Shown here piece by piece: positions 16,106 through 25,284 of a DNA stretch of 64,000 nt. Location of the stretch: contig CP131056.1 in assembly GCA_030657355.1 (NCBI GenBank), positions 2,128,501-2,192,500 of the forward strand, in the 5' to 3' direction. This DNA comes from Radicibacter daui. GTDB lineage: Bacteria; Pseudomonadota; Alphaproteobacteria; Radicibacterales; Radicibacteraceae. The position numbers and the translations under genes were made by a program. Under the pieces are notes generated by a model. It made no database searches. It saw only the letters and a program-made list of their open reading frames with translations, and was not told the DNA's origin. How positions within the stretch are numbered: position 1 is the first letter of the stretch; the number at the start of each line of letters is the position of its first letter.

Positions 16106-17032
16106 TCAGGAGAAGAAGGCTGGCTGTGCCGGAACCGGAGCCTGATCCGGAGCGGCCAGCGGCTCCATATCGACAGCAACCTTGAGGCTCTGGTGGCTGC
16201 CCCCGGTCAGGACGCCACGCAAGGGGCTGACATCATCAAAATCGCGCCCCCAGGCGAGCGTCACATGGTCCTGGCCGACAATGAGATTGTTGGTTGGATC
16301 GAGATCGACCCAACCGGTCTCGCCGCAATAGAGCGATGCCCAGGCATGCGAGGCATCGGCCCCCTGCAGGCGCGGCTGGCCGGGTGGCGGCGCGGTACGG
16401 ATATAACCGCTGACATAACGCGCCGAGAGCCCGAGGCTGCGCACGGCGGCAATGAAGAGATGGGCAAAGTCCTGGCAGACGCCGCGGCGTTCGCGCATCA
16501 CCTCGTCGAGCGGCGTTGCGATATCAGTAGCGGTCGCGTCGAAAGTGAATTCGCCATGGATGCGGTTCATAAGATCGATGCCGCCCGCCAGCACCGGCCG
16601 GTTGGGAGGAAAGGAGGCCCGGGCAAAATCCGCAAAGGCAGGGCCGGTGGCGATGAGGGCTGAATTGAACCGGAACTCGCTGGCTTCGATGGCTGCAGCA
16701 GGCGGGTTTTGCAGCTGGGTTGCAAGAACCCGCCAATCCGGCGTGGTTTCCGGCTCCACGACGGGGCGTTCGGCGACGGTCACCTGAAGTTCGGTTTCGA
16801 CCGTCATTTCGCCATGGGGCGTTTCATAGGAAAAATAGACGAACGGATTGCCAAAATAATCGACCTCTTCCCGCCGCCCCGCCGGCGGCGGTGTGATGTC
16901 GAGGCGGTACGCACTCACCCACTGTGTTGGCGTGTTGCGCGGGAGCAAGTGCGCCAGATGGTGCGACAGGCTGACGGATTGGCCATAGCGATAGAGGGTG
17001 GCGTGACGCACGCGGTAGGAAACGTCGCTCAT
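16106..17032 (-). CDS. Transglutaminase-like cysteine protease-fold protein
   Basis: A 308-residue protein with an N-terminal beta domain (about 1-105, bacterial transglutaminase-like N-terminal type) and a transglutaminase core. The catalytic triad is visible: Cys186 in RRGVCQDFAH, His229 in ASHAW and Asp245 in WVDLDPTNN. There is no signal peptide, so it is probably cytoplasmic. Members of this family may form or cleave amide/isopeptide bonds; the true reaction is unknown. Its ATG overlaps the stop of the ATP-grasp/alpha-E gene (ATGA), so it is translationally coupled and is the last gene of the three-gene operon. Confidence 0.9.
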   Translation of the reverse strand: MSDVSYRVRHATLYRYGQSVSLSHHLAHLLPRNTPTQWVSAYRLDITPPPAGRREEVDYFGNPFVYFSYETPHGEMTVETELQVTVAERPVVEPETTPDWRVLATQLQNPPAAAIEASEFRFNSALIATGPAFADFARASFPPNRPVLAGGIDLMNRIHGEFTFDATATDIATPLDEVMRERRGVCQDFAHLFIAAVRSLGLSARYVSGYIRTAPPPGQPRLQGADASHAWASLYCGETGWVDLDPTNNLIVGQDHVTLAWGRDFDDVSPLRGVLTGGSHQSLKVAVDMEPLAAPDQAPVPAQPAFFS

Positions 17033-19512
17033 TGTACGATTTCCAGCTTCTGGCGACGGCGGCGCGTGGCGTAACCGGCATGGGCGAAGAAGGTGGCGCT
17101 CAGGCGGTCGGAAAGCCCGAGCACTCCCTGCTCCAGTGCCAGCGCTACCGAGGAGAGCCGGCCGGGCGTCCAGGCCGCATGGCGGTTGGCACTGGTAAGG
17201 GCGAGCAGTGCTTCGACTTCTTCCGGCAGGCCGGCTTCATCGCGGGCAACAGCAATCAGATGTTCATAAAGGCGCTGAAGCTGGAAGGCTGCGGAGCGCG
17301 GGTGGGCAATCTCGCTGATGAAGAGCGGGGCAATATCGGCAAAACGCGGCGGTTCGCTCGACCGGGCACGATAGGTGAGCGCACTGTCGCCAAGCTCAAG
17401 CACAACCTGACACAGATCGGCGTCATCGCGCTCGATAACGCCACTCGCCCGCAGGATAGCTGTCAGACCCAGAATGCGCTCCATGCGGCGGCCAGTGTCG
17501 AGGAAATGCCAGCTGTCTCCCCGCGGCAGACTTTCCTGCTGGAAGCCGACGAAGGCGGTAAGGGCGGTGGCGCATTCCTCCAGCCGCAGGACACATTCAG
17601 CATCGTCCATAAGCTCGAAGGTGTCGGGAGCCTGCTTGAGGTCGGCCAGTACGCGCCACATGTCAGCGGTTATATGGTCGCGCACACTGGCGGCAGTGCG
17701 GCGCACATTGGCGAGGATGCGCTCCAGGCTGAAGGTGTTGGCCCGGTTGAAGGCTGCGGAGACGAGCGCCGGCTTGAGGGTACGCAGCGGCGTGCGCGGG
17801 GCGAGTTTGGCGAAATCCGGGTTGATCATGGCAATATAGGCCATGACAGCCAGCACACCTTCCAGCTGCCGGTTTGCACCCGGCCAGCCATCATCGATAA
17901 GGCGGGAGAAACCGGCACGCAGGGTGCGGATTGCACTGTCCGCCCGCTCGATGTAACGGCCAAGCCAGAACAAGCCATCGGCAGCGCGGCTGGGAAGGGC
18001 GGTGCTGCGGGCATAGAGGCGGGGTGCCCGGCTGCTGGTGATGCCGGGTTCGCTTTCGTCCGAGAGGATCCAGCAATCCTTGCTGCCGCTGCCCTTCTGC
18101 ATGGAAATTGTCGCAGCATCGGCGGAGGCGCTGTAGCGCACCAGCCCACCCGGGATGACGTCGTACTCGCCATCCGGCCGGGCGATGGCATAGAGGCGCA
18201 GCATGTAGGGCCGGGCTTCCAGCGAGCCGTTGATCCAGCAGGGGGTCGAGGCCAGCGGGAAGCGGCGCTGGGCGACATAGCGGTGCGGTGCCGCCTTCAC
18301 CGCCGCTGCCAGGCGCGTTCTTTCCTCTTCGGGCAGGGCTGCCGGGTCGATGGCGTCGGTAGAGGCATGGGAAAGGGCGGGACGGATGAGCCAGCCATTT
18401 TCCGGCAGAGTGAACTCCACCGGCCTTGTGGTCTGTGCCAGCCAGACCATCTCCGGCGCGCTGAGGCAGGGTCGCTCGACGCCGAGAATGCCGGCAAACC
18501 GGTCGAGCAAGGCCAGGAGGCCGGGGGCCTCCAGAGCGCCGACACCGAGGCCATTTGCAACCAGCACCTCACCCGAACGGATGGCCTGGACGAGGCCGGC
18601 CACGCCAAGCGCACTGTCCGGACGTAGCTCGAGCGGGTCGCAAAAATCCTCATCCACTCGGCGTAGAACGGCAGAGACGGGTTCCAGCCCCTGCAACGTC
18701 TTGAGCCAGACGCGTCCGTCGCGCACCGTGAGATCGCCGCCTTCCGCCAGCGTGATGCCAAGGCGGCGGGCGAGAAAGACATGCTCGAAATAGGTTTCCG
18801 TCAGCGGTCCCGGCGTCATCAGCACAAGGTGACCCTGCTTGCCGTCGGCCTGGGGCGCCAGATGCAAGAGGTGGCTGAGGATATCGTCGAAGGGTTGGTT
18901 AAGCCGCATGACGCGGCTTTCCTGAAACTGGTTGGCGAGAACGCGGCCCGTCACCACACGGTTTTCCAGCGTGTAACCAAGACCGGAGGCGTTCTGCAAC
19001 CGGTCGCTCAGCACGCTCCATTTCCCGTTCGGCATACGCGCCAGGTCGGCGGAATAGACGGCAAGATGCGGCCCATGCAGACGGGAGCCCACCAGAGGGC
19101 GCAGGAAATAGGGATTGTCGTAGAGAAGGGCCGGCGGGATATGCCCTTCCTTCAGCAGCCGGCCATCGCCATAGATGTCTTGCAGAACGGTTTCGATGAG
19201 CCTTGCCCGCTCTCGCATACCCTGGGCGAGTCCCCGGAATTCCTCCGCCGGCAGGATGAGGGGCACCGGGTCGAGCGGCCAGGGACGCGTTGCCCCCTGC
19301 GGATCGGAATAGACGGTGTAGGAGACGCCATGCTGATGCAGCAGCCGGCGTGTCTCTTCCTCACGCCGGGCCATAGATGCGGTGTCGCTGGGCATCAGGT
19401 GGGCAAGAAAGCCCTCCCAGTGCGGACGAATGCTGCCGTGCCCATCGACCATTTCGTCATAGGCAAAACCGCCCGCGGGAAGCGGGCTGCCGGGCAGCTC
19501 ATCAATCGCCAA
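17029..19512 (-). CDS. Circularly permuted ATP-grasp protein fused to an alpha-E domain
   Basis: An 827-residue fusion. Residues ~1-480 are a circularly permuted type-2 ATP-grasp domain (DUF404/DUF407): SDRLQNASGLGYTLENR, MTPGPLTETYFEH, DPLELRPDSALGVAGLV and SMQKGSGSKDCWILSDE. Residues ~510-820 are an alpha-E (DUF403) helical domain beginning RAADGLFWLGRYIERADS. In many bacteria the two halves are separate adjacent genes. ATP-grasp enzymes ligate a carboxylate to an amine through an acyl-phosphate, so a peptide- or amide-forming role is likely, but the substrate is unknown. The start overlaps the upstream DUF2126 gene by 11 bp. Confidence 0.92.
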   Translation of the reverse strand: MAIDELPGSPLPAGGFAYDEMVDGHGSIRPHWEGFLAHLMPSDTASMARREEETRRLLHQHGVSYTVYSDPQGATRPWPLDPVPLILPAEEFRGLAQGMRERARLIETVLQDIYGDGRLLKEGHIPPALLYDNPYFLRPLVGSRLHGPHLAVYSADLARMPNGKWSVLSDRLQNASGLGYTLENRVVTGRVLANQFQESRVMRLNQPFDDILSHLLHLAPQADGKQGHLVLMTPGPLTETYFEHVFLARRLGITLAEGGDLTVRDGRVWLKTLQGLEPVSAVLRRVDEDFCDPLELRPDSALGVAGLVQAIRSGEVLVANGLGVGALEAPGLLALLDRFAGILGVERPCLSAPEMVWLAQTTRPVEFTLPENGWLIRPALSHASTDAIDPAALPEEERTRLAAAVKAAPHRYVAQRRFPLASTPCWINGSLEARPYMLRLYAIARPDGEYDVIPGGLVRYSASADAATISMQKGSGSKDCWILSDESEPGITSSRAPRLYARSTALPSRAADGLFWLGRYIERADSAIRTLRAGFSRLIDDGWPGANRQLEGVLAVMAYIAMINPDFAKLAPRTPLRTLKPALVSAAFNRANTFSLERILANVRRTAASVRDHITADMWRVLADLKQAPDTFELMDDAECVLRLEECATALTAFVGFQQESLPRGDSWHFLDTGRRMERILGLTAILRASGVIERDDADLCQVVLELGDSALTYRARSSEPPRFADIAPLFISEIAHPRSAAFQLQRLYEHLIAVARDEAGLPEEVEALLALTSANRHAAWTPGRLSSVALALEQGVLGLSDRLSATFFAHAGYATRRRRQKLEIVQ

Positions 19513-22500
19513 GTCTCATATCCAGCGTGGTCGGGAATTCCGGTGTACGGCGGGAGGGCGGAACCTCCATTGGCCCCGGTGTATGCCCGAACGGGAAGAA
19601 ACGCGCCAGCCTTCGTCCTTCCGCCTCATAGGCATTGACCGGAGAGGTTTCGTAGTTCCGTCCGCCGGGATGGGCGACATGGTAGGTGCAGCCCCCGATC
19701 GAGCGGCCCGACCAGCTATCGACGACATCGAAGACCAGGGGGGCGTGGATCGGAATGGTCGGGTGCAGGGCGTTGGCGGGCCACCAGGCGCGGAAGCGAA
19801 TACCAGAGACGTGCTGCCCCTCGGTTCCTGTCGGGGTCAGCGGCACGCGCCGCCCGTTGCAGGTAATGGCATAGCGCTCGCCCGTCATCCCGTCCGCCAG
19901 CAGCTGGAGGCGTTCCACCGAGCTGTCGACATAACGCACGGTGCCTCCTCCTCCCGGCTCCTCGCCGAGCACATGCCAGGGCTCGAGCGCCGAGCGCAGT
20001 TCCAGCCTCACCTCGCGGGCCTGGACGCTGCCATAGACGGGGAAGCGGAAATGAAAGTGCGGCAGGAACCACTCATCCTTCATCTCCAGTCCATGGGCGC
20101 GCAGGTCGGCCAGCACATCCTGCAGGTCAAGCCACAGATAGTGCGGAAGCATGAAGCGGTCGTTGAGCTCCGTACCCCAGCGCACCAGGCGATGGCGGTA
20201 GGGCTTTTCCCAGAAGCGTACGATGAGTGCCCGCAGCAGCAGTTGCTGCACGAGGCTCATCTGCGGATGCGGCGGCATCTCGAAGTTGCGGAACTCGACA
20301 AGACCGAGCCGGCCGGAGGAACTGTCCGGCGAATAGAGCTTGTCGATACAGAATTCGGCCCGGTGGGTGTTGCCGGTGGCATCGGTCAGCAGGTTGCGCA
20401 GGATGCGGTCGATCAGCCAGGGTGGCGGGTTGCCGGCAATACGGTCAATCTGTTCGAAAGCGATCTCCAGCTCATAGAGCGTGTCATTGCGTGCTTCATC
20501 AACGCGCGGCGCCTGGCTGGTCGGGCCGATAAAGAGGCCCGAGAACAGATAGCTCAGCGACGGATGGTGTTGCCAGAAGGTGATGAGCGAGCGCAGCAGG
20601 TCGGGACGGCGCAGGAACGGGCTATCCGGTGCCCGGGCCGCGCCGACCACGATGTGGTTGCCGCCGCCGGTACCGACATGGCGGCCGTCGACCATGAATT
20701 TTTCGCTGCCGAGCCTGGACTGGCGGGCCTCTTCATAGAGGGTGAAGGTCGTGTGCTTGAGCCCTTGCCAGTCGGCCGCCGGGTGTACATTGACCTCGAT
20801 GACGCCCGGATCCGGAGTAACGTTGATAAGCTCCACGCGCGGATCGCGGGGCGGGGGATACCCCTCCATCAGCACCGGCACCCCGAGCTCGGCAGAAGTT
20901 TCTTCGATAGCGGCAACCAGATCGACCCAGTCCTCTATACTGGCGAGTGGCGGCATGAAGACATAGATGCGCCCGTCGCGCGGTTCGACGGCGATTGCCG
21001 TGCGCGCAATTCCGCCAGCGGAAACACCGACGGGAATTTGCTGATCGGCCCAGCCTTCCTGCCGGCGCCCCAGCGGCTGGCGGCCCGGCAGACGGCGCTG
21101 GCGGCTGCCGGCCAGCGTATCGGGTTGCGGCAGCGGGCCGCGCTCTTCCATCGGGTCGGCTTCGATGATGTAGGGGTAGTCAGCCTCCGACACCCACGGC
21201 AGCCGGTCCAGCGGCAGGCGATAACCGATGCTGCTGTCGCCGGGCATCAGCAGCAGATATTTCTGCCGGAGCGGCCAGGCCGAAGAGAGCCAGACCGGTC
21301 CGATCGCCTCGTGGCGGCGGTGGATTGGCAGCACATAACCGACCGGTTTCTGCAGGCCGCGCTCGAAGACCCGGGCGAGCCGGTCGCGTTCTTCCGGGTC
21401 GGAGAGCTTGTTGTCCTGCGCCGTGACATTGACCGGCAGCTGGATTTCCCTGCGCAGGAAATGGGCGGGATCCTCATAGGCGGCGATCATGCTGGAAGGA
21501 TCGATACCAAGCCGCCCGGCGAGGGTGGAAAGGAAACGGTCGGCCGTGGTGAGGCCAAAGCCGTAGTCGATCTCCCGCCCCAGCAGGTCGGGATCGCGCC
21601 AGAGCGGGGCTCCGTCCTTGCGCCAGTAAATATAAAATGCCCAGCGCGGCAGGGATTCGCCCGGGTACCATTTGCCCTGGCCGTAATGAACGAGGCCCCC
21701 CTTGCCGAATGCATCGAGCAGGCGCCAGGTGAGCTGGTGGCCGAGCGAGCGTTTGTTGGGCCCGACAGCCGCCGTATTCCACTCCGGCCCATCCATATCG
21801 TCGATGGAGACGAAAGTGGGCTCTCCGCCCATGGTCAGACGGACATCGTGCCCTTGAAGGCGAGCATCCACCGCGCTGCCTAGGGCGTCGACGGCCTTCC
21901 ACTGATCGTCGGTGTAGGGTTTGGTGACGCGCGGCGTCTCCAGCACCCGGGTTACCGACATCTCGTGACCGAAGGTAACTTCGCTTTTTTCAATGAGGCC
22001 GGTGATCGGCGCGGCGCTTACCGGGTCGGGGGAGCAGGCGAGCGGAATATGGCCTTCTCCGGTGAGCAGGCCCGAGGTCGGGTCAAGGCCGACCCAGCCG
22101 GCACCCGGGAGGTAAACCTCCGTCCAGGCGTGCAAATCGGTGAAATCGACGTCGGTCCCGCTGGGTCCGTCGAGAGATTTGACGTCGGGCGCCAGCTGGA
22201 TGAGGTATCCGGAGCAGAATCGGGCGGCGAGGCCGAGATGGCGTAGCGCCTGCACCAGAAGCCAGGCGCTGTCCCGGCAGGAGCCGGTCCCAAGCTCCAG
22301 CGTTTCTTCCGGCGCCTGGATACCAGGCTCCATGCGGATGACATAGCCGACCCGCCGCTGGACAATCTGGTTGAGGCCGACAAGGAAATCGACGGTCGGA
22401 CGTTCGGTGAGGTCAACCTGGTCGAGGAGACCGCGCAGCAGCGGACCGGGTTCGATCGTCTCCCGATAGGGCGCCAGTTCCTTTTCCAGCGAGGCGTCAT

Positions 22501-22816
22501 AGACGAACGGAAAACGTTCGGCATAGCTCTCGAGGAAAAAGTCGAAGGGATTGATGACCGAAATTTCGGCCACGAGGTCGACTTCAACCTCGAACGAACG
22601 TGTGCGTTCAGGGAAAACATAACGCGCAAGCCAGTTGGACTGCGGATCCTGCTGCCAGTTGACGAAGTGCTTTTCCGGGCTCACCCGCAGCGAATAGGCA
22701 ATGATGGGCGTGCGGCAATGCGGTGCCGGACGAAGCCTTATGACCTGCGGCCCAAGCATCACCGGGCGGTCATAGCTGTAGCTGGTCTTGTGGTGGAGGG
22801 CGACGTGAATGGCCAT
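19502..22816 (-). CDS. Transglutaminase-DUF2126 protein
   Basis: A 1104-residue protein. The N-terminal ~290 residues are a transglutaminase-like domain with Cys180 (GTGSCRDSAW), His229 (DLHAWTEVY) and Asp245 (WVGLDPTSG). The remaining ~800 residues match DUF2126, beginning near DARLQGHDVRLTMGGEPTFVS and containing GGGNHIVVGAA and VEFRNFEMPPHPQMSL, the latter resembling glutamine-synthetase/ATP-guanido-like folds that bind carboxylates and ATP. There is no signal peptide. GGAG lies 6-9 bp before the ATG, partly inside a leader hairpin. First gene of the operon with the ATP-grasp/alpha-E fusion and a second transglutaminase. Confidence 0.92.
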   Translation of the reverse strand: MAIHVALHHKTSYSYDRPVMLGPQVIRLRPAPHCRTPIIAYSLRVSPEKHFVNWQQDPQSNWLARYVFPERTRSFEVEVDLVAEISVINPFDFFLESYAERFPFVYDASLEKELAPYRETIEPGPLLRGLLDQVDLTERPTVDFLVGLNQIVQRRVGYVIRMEPGIQAPEETLELGTGSCRDSAWLLVQALRHLGLAARFCSGYLIQLAPDVKSLDGPSGTDVDFTDLHAWTEVYLPGAGWVGLDPTSGLLTGEGHIPLACSPDPVSAAPITGLIEKSEVTFGHEMSVTRVLETPRVTKPYTDDQWKAVDALGSAVDARLQGHDVRLTMGGEPTFVSIDDMDGPEWNTAAVGPNKRSLGHQLTWRLLDAFGKGGLVHYGQGKWYPGESLPRWAFYIYWRKDGAPLWRDPDLLGREIDYGFGLTTADRFLSTLAGRLGIDPSSMIAAYEDPAHFLRREIQLPVNVTAQDNKLSDPEERDRLARVFERGLQKPVGYVLPIHRRHEAIGPVWLSSAWPLRQKYLLLMPGDSSIGYRLPLDRLPWVSEADYPYIIEADPMEERGPLPQPDTLAGSRQRRLPGRQPLGRRQEGWADQQIPVGVSAGGIARTAIAVEPRDGRIYVFMPPLASIEDWVDLVAAIEETSAELGVPVLMEGYPPPRDPRVELINVTPDPGVIEVNVHPAADWQGLKHTTFTLYEEARQSRLGSEKFMVDGRHVGTGGGNHIVVGAARAPDSPFLRRPDLLRSLITFWQHHPSLSYLFSGLFIGPTSQAPRVDEARNDTLYELEIAFEQIDRIAGNPPPWLIDRILRNLLTDATGNTHRAEFCIDKLYSPDSSSGRLGLVEFRNFEMPPHPQMSLVQQLLLRALIVRFWEKPYRHRLVRWGTELNDRFMLPHYLWLDLQDVLADLRAHGLEMKDEWFLPHFHFRFPVYGSVQAREVRLELRSALEPWHVLGEEPGGGGTVRYVDSSVERLQLLADGMTGERYAITCNGRRVPLTPTGTEGQHVSGIRFRAWWPANALHPTIPIHAPLVFDVVDSWSGRSIGGCTYHVAHPGGRNYETSPVNAYEAEGRRLARFFPFGHTPGPMEVPPSRRTPEFPTTLDMRLGD

Positions 22817-22822
22817 TGGCGC

Positions 22823-22858
22823 TCCGTCTGGGACGCTTGCGTTCTCGTCACCAGACGG
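22823..22858 (-). promoter_or_regulatory. Leader hairpin overlapping the ribosome binding site of the DUF2126 gene
   Basis: CCGTCTGG and CCAGACGG (22823-22830 and 22851-22858) form an 8-bp perfect stem with a further ACGC/GCGT stem inside. In the mRNA the 3' arm ends in GACGG, so it partly covers the GGAG ribosome binding site a few bases before the ATG at 22816. It could lower translation until opened. Confidence 0.5.
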
Positions 22859-22889
22859 TAGCGGTTTTTTTTGCAGGCGCTAAGGCACT

Positions 22890-23777
22890 TTATTGTTTTA
22901 TGCGGACAGAAAATCTCATTTTGCCAGCAAGGGTTTCGCCCTTGCCGAGAACGACGGTGCCGGTGTCGGGAACGCCGCGCTCCATCATGTTGAAACCGTC
23001 ATTGCAGTGGGTTACCGGCTCGACGCAGAAATAGCTCTTTCCTTCCGGTGTGTAGACCACCAGATGGCCGAAAAGAGCATCTGCGGTAACCGTCAGTGTA
23101 AGCCCGTCCTGCGGGTAGTCGATGACGGCAAGCCCGTCCCAGCCGCCGAAGCAATGATCGATATGGATGGTCTCGATTTCCCGTCCGGTGGCGAAGCTCC
23201 AGTCCGCCGGCACCGGGATGCGCCGCAGCGGTACCAGGGTCGGATCGCTCTCCCAGACATGATCAAGCGCCGTCGTCAGACGGACGCCGGGACGGATGGG
23301 AAAATAGGGATGGGCGCCAAGGCCGGCAGGCATCGGCTCTTCCGAGAGATTGCGCACGGAAAGCGAGTAGGTAAGGCCATCGGCATCGAGATCGTAGCGC
23401 TGCTCCGCCTCATAGGCCCATGGCCACTCATCCGGTGCATGCAGATAGGCAAGGGCGAGGGAGCTGTCAGTGCGTTCCGTCTCCTGCCATTCATGGACGT
23501 AGCCGTGCCCGTGGATGGCATGCGGCGGCAGATTGCAAGGCAGCGTGATGTGCCGGCCGCCAAAATCCAGCTGGCCATGAACGATGCGGTTGGAAAACGG
23601 AACCAGCGGGTAGTTGGCAAGATCACCCACATAGGCGCGCAGATTTTCCGGCACCTCCCGCATCAGGGCAACGGGGCCCGAGGCGCTGCGGTGAAGGAAG
23701 GAGGCGATGCCGCCACCGGTGGCAGGGACGACCTCCAGTTCAAGCGAACCGGCCTTCAGCGTCAGCGTCTCGGGCAT
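22890..23777 (-). CDS. Aldose 1-epimerase family protein
   Basis: A 295-residue member of the aldose 1-epimerase (mutarotase) superfamily, which interconverts alpha- and beta-anomers of sugars. The active-site histidines are likely those in HAIHGHGYVHEW and GLGAHPYFP, and the catalytic base the Glu in FCVEPVTHCND. The beta-sandwich pattern and length fit. GalM or a hexose-6-phosphate epimerase-like member are both possible; no galactose genes are nearby. It starts 5 bp after the cyclophilin stop, so the two share a transcript. The 73 bp to the DUF2126 gene carry a run of eight T/A and a leader hairpin. Confidence 0.88.
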   Translation of the reverse strand: MPETLTLKAGSLELEVVPATGGGIASFLHRSASGPVALMREVPENLRAYVGDLANYPLVPFSNRIVHGQLDFGGRHITLPCNLPPHAIHGHGYVHEWQETERTDSSLALAYLHAPDEWPWAYEAEQRYDLDADGLTYSLSVRNLSEEPMPAGLGAHPYFPIRPGVRLTTALDHVWESDPTLVPLRRIPVPADWSFATGREIETIHIDHCFGGWDGLAVIDYPQDGLTLTVTADALFGHLVVYTPEGKSYFCVEPVTHCNDGFNMMERGVPDTGTVVLGKGETLAGKMRFSVRIKQ

Positions 23778-23782
23778 CGTTC

Positions 23783-24340
23783 TTACTTTCCTTCGACGTC
23801 GGCGGCGACGCGCAGCTTGAGGATACGGTCCGGATCGCTCACGGCGCCGTTCTGGGACTTGGAGCCCTTCTTGATCATGTCGATAAATTCCATACCCTCC
23901 ACGACCTTGCCGAAGACCGTGTACTGGCCGTCAAGGTAAGGGGCGCTGGCGAACATGATGAAGAACTGGCTGTTGGCGCTGTTGGGGTCGCCGCGGCGGG
24001 CCATCGAAAGGGTGCCACGCACGTGCGGCTCGTCGGAAAACTCAGCCTTGAGGTCCGGCAGATCGGAACCGCCGGCACCGGTACCCGTGGGATCGCCGGT
24101 CTGGGCCATGAAGCCTTCGATCACGCGGTGGAAGACCACGCCGTCATAAAAACCCTGACGGGCAAGCGTCTTGATGCGCTCGACATGCTTGGGGGCGAGG
24201 TCGGGCCGCAGCTCGATGACCACGCGGCCATAGGTGAGGTCCATGTAGAGCGTGTTCTCGAGGTCGCGCGCCTCAGCGGTAGCGGTCATAGCCAAACTCA
24301 CGATCATTAGGGTCAAAAGGCGTTTCAGCCAGCTCAGCAT
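23783..24340 (-). CDS. Periplasmic cyclophilin-type peptidyl-prolyl isomerase
   Basis: A 185-residue PPIase. A signal peptide (KRLLTLMIVSLAMTATAEA) precedes a cyclophilin domain containing VVFHRVIEGFMAQTGDPTGTG, the catalytic Arg in FHRV, MARRGDPNSANSQFFIMF and YTVFGKVVEGMEFID. It catalyses cis-trans isomerisation of Xaa-Pro bonds in the periplasm. The ATG at 24340 is chosen over the longer frame because GGAGAG precedes it and it begins the signal peptide. It follows, on the same strand, a membrane-anchored protein and lptD, which may link it to outer-membrane biogenesis. Confidence 0.92.
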   Translation of the reverse strand: MLSWLKRLLTLMIVSLAMTATAEARDLENTLYMDLTYGRVVIELRPDLAPKHVERIKTLARQGFYDGVVFHRVIEGFMAQTGDPTGTGAGGSDLPDLKAEFSDEPHVRGTLSMARRGDPNSANSQFFIMFASAPYLDGQYTVFGKVVEGMEFIDMIKKGSKSQNGAVSDPDRILKLRVAADVEGK

Positions 24341-24489
24341 CTTTTCAGCTCTCCCGGTATTTTGCGGGCAAACGCCCAAATTTCCGGCACCAGGCTGCCG
24401 GGACGGTAGCCGAGGCGGGCCGGGGAATAAAGCCCGGCTTTCGGAAAAGCAGCATCCGCATGCGTTCGTGGCCGATTTAAGGGGCCAGG

Positions 24490-25218
24490 TTACGGATAGC
24501 TGCAGCTATCGCTCGCAATGTTGACGAAGCCCTTGGTGCCTTCCGTCAACGTGTAGCGATATTCCTTGTTGTTGATGACAAGGGAGTGGTGCAGCGGCAG
24601 CATGCCTTCGGCTGTGCTCTGCGTGCCGCCGATCACGGTGAAATAGACGGTGACCGGCTGGTCCGGATCGAACCAGGCTTCTGTCTTGTCATCATCGCCA
24701 TGGTCCGGCTTGCCGCTGCCGGTAACGGTGATCTTGCCGTCCTCGAAGGTAACGGCGGTGTTGGCGCCCTGAGTCAGCGGGGTGCGGATCATGAAGCGCT
24801 TGCCATCGGCCGGCGAGCAGTCCCGGCTGTTGGAGGCGTTGGAGATGACAAACTCCAGCCGGTCCGGCGTCACGCCGTCTTCAAGGCGCTTGCGCGCCAG
24901 CAACATCAGGTCGCGCAGCGGCCCGGTCGGTGCGTCCTGCTGGAGCCGGCGCTCGACCTCTTCGGTGCGCAGCCGGGCATTGGCAATCATGCTCTGTAGC
25001 GAAAGATTGCGCTGCTCCAGTTCCGCCTTGTCATGCGCGAGCCCCTCGATCTCGTTCTGCAGGGACCCTTCACGCTGGGCGGTTTGCTCGATGCGGAACT
25101 GATAGGCAAACAACCCGACAGCGGCGACGATGCCGAGCTGCAGGAAAAGCTTGGCCACCCGCCATACCGCCTGCCGGCGTCGACGTTGGCGATCACGTTC
25201 ATAATAACTGTAGGACAT
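24490..25218 (-). CDS. Membrane-anchored coiled-coil protein of unknown function
   Basis: I do not recognise the family. The 242-residue protein has a very basic N-terminus (YYERDRQRRRRQ), one membrane segment at about 23-42 (LFLQLGIVAAVGLFAYQF), a Glu/Gln/Leu-rich coiled coil at about 48-95 and a soluble C-terminal beta-like domain. This topology places the C-terminal domain in the periplasm. Two cysteines, in NSRDCSPADGK and at the very end (SDSCSYP), could form a disulfide. The start is uncertain: ATG 25218 is used; ATG 25242 is in frame upstream. It lies between lptD and the periplasmic cyclophilin, suggesting an envelope role. Confidence 0.75.
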   Translation of the reverse strand: MSYSYYERDRQRRRRQAVWRVAKLFLQLGIVAAVGLFAYQFRIEQTAQREGSLQNEIEGLAHDKAELEQRNLSLQSMIANARLRTEEVERRLQQDAPTGPLRDLMLLARKRLEDGVTPDRLEFVISNASNSRDCSPADGKRFMIRTPLTQGANTAVTFEDGKITVTGSGKPDHGDDDKTEAWFDPDQPVTVYFTVIGGTQSTAEGMLPLHHSLVINNKEYRYTLTEGTKGFVNIASDSCSYP

Positions 25219-25284
25219 ATGTCTTTTCGTCAGATCGATCATGTGAGGAGCGTTGGGTATCTCCTGATACGCAACTGTCCGTCA

